Positions 1-11,500 of a DNA stretch of 64,000 bases are shown here, piece by piece (the first letter of the stretch is position 1; each line of letters begins with the position of its first letter). Under the pieces are notes generated by a model. It made no database searches, had not been told where the DNA came from, and was given only the letters and a program-made list of their open reading frames with translations. Where the stretch lies: NCBI GenBank assembly GCA_035079385.1, contig JAVHKY010000037.1, positions 1,984,001 through 2,048,000 of the forward strand. Direction: 5' to 3'. Both the position numbers and the translations under genes were made by a program. This DNA comes from Aspidiotus rigidus. Taxonomy: Eukaryota > Arthropoda > Insecta > Hemiptera > Diaspididae.

Positions 1-130
1 CGTGCGTTCCTCGAATTATGGTTAAAGATTTCAGAAAAATAGACATTTGACAGAGTTTATCCGTGCATGATAGGGTGCCTGAACGTTTGTTTACATTTTG
101 AAAAGTTCAATGACTAAGCCAAGATTGTTT

Positions 131-1200
131 TAGCCTGGATGTTTGTGCACCGGAGTGTCCTGGAGTGTCCTGAAGATTTTTTTGAGCCAGGACGTTTGTG
201 CACCTTTTGTTAGGTAACCTTACCAGTCTTTCTCAGTGGGGCAAGTGTTCCGTCACTGGATTCAAGAGTTGTGCAATTGTGAAAATGATATACACCTCGG
301 TGAAAATGATACATCCTTGGTGACAGTAATTTCTATCAAATAAAGTCTAAAATAAGTTAAATATTGGATGAATGATGCCTGAACGTTCGTGAGCGTTGAA
401 AAAATCATAGGTAATAAGAGGTTGAAAATTTAACCCCTTTAAAAATAAGATAAAAAATTTACCTCATTTATCATAATTTAGAGAATAAATTTTGCGGCAA
501 ATTTTATGAGTGAAATATTGATGAACATTATATCAATTTGGACAAATTTGACAGTGTCCAGATTGTGTTCTAAACGTACTTGGTATACGTGGAAATAAAA
601 AAGTGTGGTCATTGATATTCCTGAGTACCTACCTTGTCAAAAATGAAACACTGTATCCCCACCTTGGTAAAAATGATATATCCTTAGTGAGAGTGATTTC
701 TGTCAGATAAAGGCTAACAAGGCTAAATAACGTTAATAAATTTTGCCTGAACGTTCGTGAGCGCTGAAAAAATCATAGGTAAAGAATTTACCTTATTTAT
801 TGTATTCTAGAGAATAAATTTTGGGCAATAGTTTAGGTCAAATTTTAGGAGTAAAATTTTGATGGAAATGGTATCAATTTCGACAAATTTGTCAGTGTCC
901 TGATAAGTGTCCTATACGTACTTGCATGGTAAAAATTTTTCCTGTGTTATACCTTGTCAAAAATGAAATCTGTCAAATAAAGCTTGAATAAGGCTGAATA
1001 ATGGTAATAAATGATGCCTGAACGTTCGTGAGCGTTGAAAAAATCATAGGTAAAGAATTTACCTTATTTATTGTATTTTAGAGAATAAATGTTGGACAAT
1101 ATTTTAGGTCAAATTTGAGGAGTATAATTTTTTTACTGGAAATATCAATTTGGTCAAATTTAACGGTTCAATGATAAGTGTCCTATACGTACTTGGTTTA
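131..1200. repeat. Three diverged tandem repeat units
   Basis: Three imperfect copies of a 270-370 bp unit are visible. Each contains the landmark GCCTGAACGTTCGTGAGCG (near 377, 745 and 1016), followed by AAAAAATCATAGGTAA, AGAGAATAAAT, and then CTATACGTACTTG or a variant (near 573, 910 and 1182). A weaker preface with GTTTGTGCACC occurs twice near 140-205. There is no coding potential. It looks like a decayed tandem or satellite-like repeat; its family is unknown to me. Confidence 0.6.
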
Positions 1201-1754
1201 CTACTCGCGAACCACTCAAAATTCAGCTTAGGCTTAGAAGTTTTTCCGAAAATTTCATCACCCCTAACTTTGGCTTCTTACTCTAATTATCAGCTCTTAA
1301 ATCGCTCGGCGATCGCTTGATGTCGGAGCAATAGAAAATGCCTCCGCTTCGGAGCAAAAAATCAATTTGTCGAAAGCGCCTACTCCTTGACTTATTTTTG
1401 CGTTTAATAAACAGAAAAAGACTGACTTATTGATTCGCTTAAAACTGTAAAAGCTGTTCAAAAATAAGTTTAAGCTTCCTCATCGCTATTTTCGACCGAC
1501 GTAATTCCTTCAGACGAACTCCAGAGGACGAGCGCACGTGAAAAATATACAAGCTCAACCCAATCCCGAACATCATACATTGCAGCTGAAACATTTAGCT
1601 TCAGCTCTTGATCTCACGATCTTGAAAAATATAACTTCGGCTATGCTTTGAGAGAATATGAAATACCTATGCAATCGACCCCAGCTCCTGACTTCCGGCT
1701 GATTGCAATGGTTCACTACTTTAATTGACATCTTATGTTCTGATGATGGTCGAG

Positions 1755-2700
1755 ATCTGATAGGTGAGAAACTCCAAGCGGAGATTTCAGTGACCAGTCC
1801 ACGTACATAGCACGTCATCTATATATCTGGGCCAGTAGAAGATATTATTCAGTAAAGGGTGGCCAGAGGAGAAGAGATCAGATTGAAACTTGGACATAAA
1901 CACTTCAGAGATTAGGGGACCTAAAGGAGAACCAATAGGAATACCCACCTTATCGGGAAACTCGAAAAATCTATTATTACAGAAATTCGGCGACCAACAA
2001 ACTTTCAATAAGTCGAAAAATTCACTCAACTCTTCATGAGAAGTGTTCAAGTTCACGAGGCCATCCGCTGCATAGTAACAGCCTTAGGAATGTCAGGGAA
2101 CAGGCCTACGACGTCGAAGGAACAAAGGGTCAAACCCATAGGGAGAAGCTCATTATCTAGGCTACTGGCCAGAGAAGAAGAATTCTTGACAGAATAGGGA
2201 GACTCAAACTCGACGCGGGATTTGAACCATCGATCTAAATATTTGGCACGGGAATAAGTTGAGGAAGTGGGGAAAGAAACAACAGGCTACATCGGTATAT
2301 TTTCTTTATGGACCTTACGTAAACTATGGAGGAGGGATGTGTGGGGTTAGGCGTTAGGAGAGCTCTCTTTACTCCAGCACTCTTAATGATAACCGTACTC
2401 CTATGAATGCCACTTCGAACCTCTTAGACGTGGTTCGGGAAACTGAAGCTGTCATTCTCTTTCGCCCCACACTATTGAAGTACATCGTATCGTGCACTTT
2501 AGAACTATACGATGACCTCTTCATTACCACTAACGCATTACCCTTGTTGACCTTGGTAATTATCAACTCCTCCTCCCTGACCTTCTTGTTCAGTCCCCCG
2601 GGGGAGAAGGGTATTAAGGAAAATCTCAGCGTACTTCGGTTGGATATTGCAACCGGGTCCGATTCTTATAGTGAGGTCCGCAACCACAACTAAAGTCGTT
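1755..2700 (-). pseudogene. Penelope-like element RT fragment (decayed)
   Basis: Two pieces of a PLE reverse transcriptase can be read on the minus strand. The distal piece (about 2680 down to 2369) has the conserved start of the RT region with K-V-N-K-G-N-A-L-V-V-M. The proximal piece (2056 down to 1787) has G-I-P-I-G-S-P-L-G-P-L-I-S-E, the palm region and Y-I-D-D in place of Y-V-D-D. The part between 2057 and 2368 is still recognisable at DNA level but frameshifted. It is closely related to the PLE copies at 8380-18571. No terminal repeats or GIY-YIG end are present, so it is a truncated dead copy. Confidence 0.75.
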
Positions 2701-5448
2701 TATCAAATGCAATTTTAAAGTCGAAAGTTAAATAAGAGGTGTCGTGCGTGCGAGTTCATAATATTGGACGACGATTTCCAATTTTTTGTTTTTCATCTTC
2801 AATGTTCATAGATTAATTATGACAGTTCCAAAAATACGCTACGCTATAATTTTCGTAGACTTGTTCGAGGGAAGAGGGAGAGCCTCTTTTATCATTTGTA
2901 ATGATTCATACTTTTTCATGAGTGATATTTTCGAGTTTTTGTTGTGGGCTTAAAGAATAAAGAATTCTTCAAATATTTCGGCGTATTACAAAGTTTCGCC
3001 ATTCTTCGTTCGTAGAATTTTTTGACACTCATGACGTATCATTTCCATAAAAAACTCCGAGTCGCGCTTCCGTAATTAATATCTTGAGAATGAAGTTTGC
3101 ACGCGCCCGTACTTTTCTTTAATACAATTATTTATTTGATAAAATAACGAATTTCACGAGTGCGGGATACAAGACGGTTTTAAATGCCTACGCTATAGCC
3201 ACGCTCGTGACTACGCAAGAAAAATTCAAGCCAATAATGAAACCGCACCGAAGTCGTCGTTTGAGTCCGGCGACACGTAATTTTTGTTTGAAAAAATAGT
3301 TACATCTTCATCTTCGAGACGCAACCGTCGAATTTAGATGAACACGTGTTGAGAGAAAAAAAAAAGTGTTTTAAGTGATTTTCCCTCTTTAAGTGCATAA
3401 GTGCCTACGAGTTGTGACCACACGTTTCGGATTTTAATCCTAAAAACTCGCGAATATTGTTGTCATTAAAAAGATTTATTTTTTACACAAGTAAGTAAGA
3501 GATCATGAGTGATATGAGTTGATGTTTCCATTTTTTTTCCCTTTTGCAAGCAGTACACCTAAAAAATAATCTGTTTTCTCTCATTCAGTTTTCAAACAAC
3601 ATTAATCATGTACATTTTGGACTAAGGTATTGGCCTTAATAATTAGCTTCATCTCACTCCATTACTTTAGTGTGCAATACTTTCTTTCTATTGTTACAGT
3701 CTCATTTCCCGTCAACTAAAATTAACAATAAAAACAATCAAAATGCATGGGATGGAAGGGTAGGTAGTAGCTAAAAAAATAGTAAGGGTAGGAATGTGAG
3801 AATTCTTGGCTTTCTCAAGTTGAGTTTTCGTCTCTCGAAAGATTTTGAAGAAAAGACAGTCCCTCCCCTCTACCATGCATCCTCCCTACAATCTGAAATT
3901 TCTTCAATTTGATTATTTATGAATTATCGTCGAACAAAAATTAATCAGCTATTATCGTCGATAGGATCAAGAATTGCGTCATGCCAGATGATAATATGCA
4001 GTTTCTTTAAACTTACTTGAAAAGGATTCAAATCTTGTCAATTTTGAACTACGTAGTTCATAGGTCCACCGAACGAAATTGCTGTAGTGGTACTTCGATA
4101 AATATTTTCGAAAACTTCTACTTGGAGGATTACATACAATATTCAATTTTTCATCTGTTTAAAACTTGACGTATAATCTTAACAAATTATTTATTAGATG
4201 TATTCACCAATACCGTTAATCCATCAAAGAGACGACCATTGAAAAATGTATAGGCCTATCCGTATCTACATATGAGGAACGATTCTTTCATTAAGGAGAA
4301 GTAGAAGAGTCTTACAGCACAGGCTTGAGAAAAGCTCATTCACTTCTACGTTGGAAGTTCTTTCTTCGTTCGCACTTGAGTTGTCGAAACCGCTTTTGCT
4401 GAGAATATGATCGAGGCATCCACACTCGCAATTAGGTACATCAGGAAAAGAAAAACGCACATATCATTGGCCTCAAATTTGACTAATATCAGCCTACATC
4501 TAGCAAACAAAGGATCTCATTCAAGAAAGTAGATGGCTCGTGCTTCGTCTGGCTCTTAGCCCAGTTTCGGTCGTCAACAGCTGAATCCGCCTACGCACGT
4601 CTATGCAATTCGTCAGAGAACTTACGTCAATTTAACACCCGTTTTTGAAAGATTCGGCCCGCAATCATTTTGAACAATAAAAATATATTATTAATTGACC
4701 AGAAAAAATTAGAGTAGGTAATACCGAAGAAAAACTGTCATTCCGTTATCCTTTTTAATATAATAATTATGGTGTTGTGAGAATATGACGCATTTTATAG
4801 ACAAAAATATAAGTGACATAATTATCATAATTCGACGACGTACGAAAAGGCGCGAATATCTGATCAGTGCAAATGGATAGAATCATGGAGAGCGTCTTAA
4901 ATCACGAGGTTTGCCATTTTATGGGTCCATCTCTGACAGGTTAGGCTCTAAAATTTTGAAACAACGTGGCTAATTATACCTAGTTGATACGAATTAAATT
5001 AGATAAATCACATGCCGGTCTTGCGTAAATTTATAGTCAGAGAACCTTATTGTATATTCCGTAAGAGCTGTCCATGGGTGTTAAGCTCCTTTTGATGGCG
5101 ATGTCGCGCTAAAAAATTGAATGAAGCCATTAAATCGAAAAAATGAACCGGTCGCTGAACCCGGAGTGCCGTGTATTTCGAATATAATTTAATTGTATGT
5201 CGGTAAATATTTACTTTTTCGTAATCTTTGTTTCATATAGGTATTATTTTTTTGGCTGAGCACTTCGTATTTGATCGAATTTTGACGCTTTGTAATGGTG
5301 CACAAAACGCAATAGACGTTCTCGTTTTTTTAAAATCAGTAACATCAGATGTCATTGTTCGAACATAGTCGCACCAGTAATGATGTTATTTTTTTAAATC
5401 ATATTTTTTCCGCTCATTTATTTTTTTCCATCTCCTTCTTTTTTATAG
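2701..5448. other. Non-coding stretch upstream of RING gene
   Basis: I see no supported gene here. The sequence is unique-looking and AT-rich with scattered CpG. A possible untranslated first exon of the RING gene could end at the donor-like GTAAGTAAG near 3489, since the coding exon at 5449 is preceded by a good acceptor and so needs an upstream exon. That is inference only. Confidence 0.4.
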
Positions 5449-5582
5449 GAGGGCATTTTTCGTATTCATTCGTTTTTTCCTATCGAAGATGTTGGTGTTT
5501 CGATCAAAGTATCGACAGCGCAGATTGAGTAACGATTTGAATATTTATAAACTACATTCGGATAAAATTAATTTCCATGTGG
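5449..5582 (+). CDS. RING gene exon 1 (candidate), coding from ATG 5489
   Basis: A pyrimidine-rich tract ending TTTTTTATAG (acceptor at 5448) is followed by an open frame from the ATG at 5489 to the donor GG|GTAAGTT at 5582/5583. It gives 31 codons plus one base, basic at first (many Arg and Lys). The leftover single base fits exon 2, which begins with the two bases needed to finish a codon. I see no homology for this short piece, so it rests on splice signals and phase only. Confidence 0.4.
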
Positions 5583-8500
5583 GTAAGTTAGTACACAATT
5601 GATAACCGTAAAGACGAACTCGCATTGTAAACATGTGAAATATGGAAAAGGATCGTTCAATCCCTTTCCATGATGTTTAACCATAAAATTGAAGAACGAA
5701 TTAACTCGATGTAAAATATGTCAAATTTGCCTGAGGAAGGGGCACTATGCGTAACATAAATGAGTCAGGCGGAGAGGGAGCCTCCGCTAATACCCAATGA
5801 AGATCCCTTGGATTAACATAATACTTGGATAGAATTGACACGGTCCGAAACGTTACGGCTCGACATAATGACAGAATACTCAAAGAGCAGAGTAAACGAA
5901 AAACCAATTACAAAGACCGCAGATATAAAAGAGAAGATGCGAGATCTTTCGGTTAACAAACCATCATCGGGCAAAGTTAGAACGGACGTTCTACCAGTCA
6001 CTGAATATCTCTTGACGCCAATAATAAAGAACAATTACGAAAACCGAGCTTTATTACTGGTACCGCAAGTACAACACTTCTAAACACCGTTAAACTGTGA
6101 CACAATCGCGTTAAAGAACGAGAACACGTTAACTATCGCTTTAAGATTACAACATTGTGTGACCAGAAAAGAATTACTAGCCATTATAAAATCAATGAAA
6201 AATTTCCACAAGTACATGTGTGGCCAGAAATTCTTGCTACGAACTGATCATGCTGCTTTACAGTGGATAATGAATTTCAAAGAACCAGAAGGGCAGATGG
6301 CTAGATGGCTGCAATACCTGCAAACTTATACTTTTGAAATAATCCACCGGAGAGGAAAAAGTCATCAGAATGCTGATTCATTATCAAGAAGACCATGCTC
6401 AGAAGACTGTAGTCATTGTTGCAAACAAGAGAAGAAGGAAGTCTCAGTCAAAGCCATACAACTAAGTTCCAATGTGGATATGAAAAATGCTCAACAACAG
6501 GATAAAGATATTTCAGTCATCTGATCTTAGCCTGGAAGGAGAAAGGTGAACGACCAGTCTGGCAGGATATCAGCTCGCAGTCAGTAAATTTAAAGATTTT
6601 ATGATCACAATGGGACTCGCTTCAAGTAGAAAATGGAATTGTTTACCGGATCTGGGAAACAACAGATGGCAGATCACACCGGCGCCAACTACTGATACCT
6701 GAAGCACTTGTTCCGGATGTCTTGAAGAGTGTTCATGATGACGCATCTGGTAGTCATTTTGGAATAACAAAAACATTGGCCAAGGTTCGGGAACGGTTTT
6801 ACTGGCCAGCCTGTAGAAGTGATATAGAGGATTGGATTCAATGTTGCAGAACATGTAATGCCAGTAAGGGGCCCAATACTAGGGGCCGAGCTAAGATGCA
6901 AATCTACAATGTGGAATACCCTTTTGAACGGATTGCGGCAGATGTCTCAGGACCATTTCCAGAAACTGACCAAGGTAATTGTTATATTCTAGTGGTAGGA
7001 GATTATTTCAGCAAATGGATGGATGCTTACCCACTGCCAAATTGTGAAGCCGTCACTGTTGCAACAGCGCTGGTGGAAAACTGGATTTCAAGGTTTGGAG
7101 TACCTCTGGAGTTACACTCAGACCAGGGAAGAAACTTTGAATCCCAGGTATTTGGAGAAGTGGCTAAGTTGATGGGATTGAGGAAAACTCGTACAACACC
7201 ACTCCACCCACAATCTGATGGTATGGTCGAGAGGTTCAACAAAACAATAGACCAATTCCTATCCAAAGTAATTGATAGCGACCAGCGGAATTGGGACAAG
7301 CTACTTCCATTGTTCCTGCTAGCCTATTGGTCTTCAATCCATGAGAGCAGCAAGGAAACACCTGCAAAAATCATTTTTGGAAGAGAACTTCGATTACCGT
7401 GTGATTTAGAGCTGGGCACCCCTCCACAGCCACCTCAAGAAGTCAAGCCATTTATGTAAGAACTGAAGAACCGACTTAAGCAGGTACGTGAGCTGGTCAG
7501 AGAGAATTTAGAAGTTGCTAGCGACCGGATGAAGGCACGCTATGACTTCTATGCAGATGAAACCAAGTTTGAACCTCAGGATAAGGTGTGGTTCTACAAG
7601 CCATAGAGAAAGAAAGGGAAGAACCCGAAATTAGAATACAAATGGGAAGGACCTTGGACAGTCGTGAAGAGAATCAATGATGTCATCTATTGCACCCAAC
7701 AGGACAGAAAGTTCAAAGTTGTCCACCGAAATAGACTAGCTGTATGGAGTCCGGCGTTTGAACGGGACGTTCAAAACTGAGGAGGGGAAAGTGTGGCGTT
7801 CTGCTATGAAGGCGCAAGCACCAAGCTTGCACATGCCGCTAAACTTTTAATAATAGCAGACGCCGCAAGGAAGCGTACTTATCGCTTAACTACTTCGCCA
7901 AATACGCTTGAACAACCTAGAACGTGCTCGATTGATTGTATAAGGACTCTTGCATAACCTGTTTGCCGTTCTAGAAGAAATCTCGAGAATTCCGGAATTA
8001 ATAAGGGTGAGACTATAAATAGCCGGCAGCAACCCGATAGAGCGATTCAGTTGTAATCTTAAAAGCGATAGTTAACGTGTTCTCGTTCTTTAACGCAATT
8101 GTGTTACAGTTTAACGGTGTTTAGAAGTGTTGTACTTGCGGTACCAGTAATAAAGCTCGTTTTTCGTAATTGTTCTTTATTATTGGCGTCAAGAGATATT
8201 CGGTGACTGGTAGAACGTCACAACTGGTGTCAGAAGTGGGATGGTTGCGTTCTAACTTTGCCCGATGATGGTTTGTTAACCGAAAGATCTCGCATCTTCT
8301 CTTTTATATCTGCGGTCTTTGTAATTGGTTTTTCGTTTACTCTGCTCTTTGAGTATTCTGTCATAATACTTGGATACTAGAATCAATCCGTTTTTCAAGT
8401 TTACGGTCATTCATTATGAAGAAATATACTCAAAAGAGTAAAGAGGTAGATACACGAACCGCAATAAAATCACACGACCGAGCGCTTTCGGCTAAACAGC

Positions 8501-11500
8501 CATTCTCAAGGTATAGAAAGCGACTGAACCCAAGAACGAGTAACAACGACGAGGAGGTCATAACAGAACCAGCGAGTCGTCAAATTGTGAATCATCTTCG
8601 TAGACTAATTCAATCAATCCCTCCTCAGGAATATACCTGTTCAACACGGTAATGTCTTCAATATTTCGGTGACGATGAATTTCGATTTCTTCTAACGCTA
8701 CGCGTCTGAAATATGATTTTTCCCTATGAAGGAGAACTTCAGACCCCTCTTTGGGACTATGACCGCTTTCGATTGAATGGTCCGCAAACGCCGACTCGCC
8801 TACTGTGTTCATCAACTCTAATTTGGAGTTGACGGCTAGTCATACCTATGTACACACTAGGGCAATCGCCACAGGCCACCCTATAAACACCCCCCCTCTC
8901 TCGGCCATCGGTATTGGATCTTTCAGTTTGACCAAAAGGCTCTTAACAGTATTGGTACTATAAACGTTGACCGAAAACCGAAGGGACGGAGGACACGGCT
9001 CAACTCCGAAGAAAACCCCCCCAGAAACGGCAGCCTAATCCACCGTTTTCGCCTATCAAGGTGCAGTTCGCGGGGAAGGAGGTTGTGGAATCGAGACTTT
9101 TTCTTGTAAGTCTCCTCCGGACCATAAGGTCAATGTCAACCTTGACCTGATTCACTCTAGCCAAGTGCTTTATCGTCACGAGTTCTTTTTTGAAGGCAAC
9201 TGCACTGAGAGAGAGTTGAGTGAGGCGATAGATTAAGCTATTAAATGTAGCTAGTTTATGGGCAAAAGGTACGAAAGACGACCCGTGGATAGCAATGTCG
9301 GTCGAAGTACTTTTCCGGTAAATACCGAGTTCATGCACACCGTCAATGACAGATATGGATAAGTCCAGAAAATTTATTGATGAACCACCAACTTCCAGAG
9401 TAAATATGATGGAAGGGTATAATATATTTAAAAATAAGCGAGAAACTCACTAAGGAGCTCCGCAGGACCGGTCCACGCGCACAATATGTCATCCACGTAC
9501 CTATGCCAATAGAAAACGTGATTCAAAAACACCTGGCCCGAAGAAAACAGGTCAGCCTCAAATTTGGACATGAAAACTTCAGAAATAAGAGGACCCAAGG
9601 GGGAATCTATAGGGATCCCTACCTCCTCAGAGAACTCAAAATATTTACCATCAAATTTGCAAAGCGAGTCGGCGTTTGCGGACCATTTAATTGAAAGCGG
9701 TCATAGTCCCAAAGATGGGTCTGAAGTTCTCCTTCACAGGGAAAAATTATATTTCAGGCGCTTAGCGTTAGAACAAATCAAAATTTATCGTTACCGAAAT
9801 ATTAAAGACGTGTTGAACAGGTATATCCCTGAGGAGGGATTGATTGAATTAGTCTATGAAGATGATTCACACTTCGATGACTCGCTGGTTCTGTCATGAC
9901 CTCCTAGTCGTTGTTACTCGTTCTTGTTGGTGTTGGGTTCAGTCACTTTCTATACCTTGCTGATGTTTAGCCGAAAGCGATCGGTCGTGTGATTTTACTG
10001 CGGTTCGTGTATCTACCTCTTTACTCTTTTAAGTATATTTCTTCATACTTGGATACTAATTTGGAATATACAGACAATTACAACAACAATGTAAACAACA
10101 TTTATAAAATGTGATGTGATTGACGAGGAGAGGGTGACGAACAGCACCTGAACACTACCGCTGTCTATAATTCGCGCGCATGTCCAGTTCAGGACGTCAT
10201 CTGTGTAGTTCTCATATAGGTCAAGGTAAATCCGGACCAGGAGCGCGATAACAGGTCGAAACCATTCATCTTCGAGTGGGAGGAAGATTAGCATTCATGT
10301 CACCTCCCCATAAAACGTGAAAGACGAATACTCCGACGTGGAGTAAAACATGCAAACCGCAGAAAAATAAAAGACGACGAGCGCTTTCGGTTAAATAACC
10401 ATCTTCAAGTCTGAAATGAAAGCAACTGACGAACAAAAGAGAAGAACGAGGTATTAAGATCGTCCAAACGAGAAATCACGGTGTGAGTCATAAACCAGTT
10501 CGATCAGGCCATCTTCCGGAATGTACGAATTGAGTACAGTGATACCGTCAGTGTTGAGATGACGAATTATCTCTATATTCTCGAGGGCGATACGCTTACG
10601 GTAGGAATTCTCCTTATGGAGGAGCTTTTCGGATCCCCCGCGGAAGCTGTGGCCACTGTTTATTAAGTGATCGGCGAAAGCTGATGACTCCCCTAAGTGT
10701 CCCTTCTTCCAAGACTTCAGGTGCTCAGCTACTCTAACTTTCATTTGGCGGCTGGTCTCACCAATATAAAAGCCTCCACAATCCTCACACTCCAACTTAT
10801 ACACACCACTCCTCTCATCGACAGGTATGGGGTCCTTCAGTCTTACAAACAACCTCTTGACTGTGGTAGGGTTGTAAAACGCGGGTCTGAAGCCAAACGG
10901 GCGAAGGGCCCGACCCAATTGCAGGGAGAACTTTCCCAGGAAAGGGAGACTGATCCAACGCAAACGGCGATCGCGGATCGTGTCTCGGGGGAGGGAGGTG
11001 GTAGAATCCAGGAGGCTCCTCGTAACTTTCCTTCGAACCATCACGTCAATATCGACATTGACCCCATTCACTCTGGCCAGGTGTTTTATTGTGATTAACT
11101 CTTTCTTAAAGGCAGACTGACTCAAAGGAATACGAGTCAGTCTGTGAACTAGGCTATGAAAAGCAGCCATCTTGTGAGCAACAGGACCGAACGAACCACC
11201 GTGGACTAAAACATCGGTCGTAGTATCTTTCCTGTAAATTCCAAACTTATGGATACCGTCTATTATAGAGAACGATAAATCCAAAAAGTTAATGGAAAAT
11301 ACCCCTATTTCCAACGTAAATTTGATGAAAGGGTACCAGGAATTGAGATACCTCAGAAACTCACCAAGGAGATCTGAGTGACCAGTCCAGGTACATAGAA
11401 CGTCATCAACGTACCTGTGCCAATAATGAATATGATTAAGTAACACCTGGTTCGAGGAAAAGAGGTCAAGTTCAAACTTAGACATGAAAATTTCGGATAT

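Larger units (their letters stand above)
5832..8365. mobile_element. Chimeric palindromic insertion: gypsy 3' half fused to PLE terminus
   Basis: The insertion is bounded by the 11-bp direct repeat ATACTTGGATA at 5821-5831 and 8366-8376. The right part (6154-8365, plus strand) reads gypsy RNase H, integrase, LTR, primer-binding site, then a PLE terminal region. The left part (5832-6153) is an inverted copy of roughly 8043-8365, covering LTR end plus PLE terminus. Its outer end carries a further PLE tail of about 35 bp containing TTACGGCT, as in the other PLE copies. The left arm lacks 28 bp spanning the primer-binding site. The same two-armed, one-tailed layout is seen in the genuine PLE copies A, B and C. 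I infer that a chimeric transcript was inserted by PLE machinery. Confidence 0.75.
8380..10044. mobile_element. PLE copy B, palindromic
   Basis: Direct repeats ATACTTGGATACTA (14 bp) at 8366-8379 and 10045-10058 flank this insertion. The left portion (8380-9662) reads on the minus strand and the right portion (9663-10044) on the plus strand. About 390 bp at the two outer ends are inverted copies of each other (GIY-YIG C-terminus plus terminal hairpin). The left end has the extra PLE tail (8380-8412) and the right end does not. Its left target repeat was later reused by the chimeric element. Confidence 0.85.

Noticed and set aside
4266..4460. Cys-containing 64-codon minus-strand frame (C-E-C-G-C)
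   Set aside because: Too short, isolated, and the Cys spacing fits no zinc finger I know.
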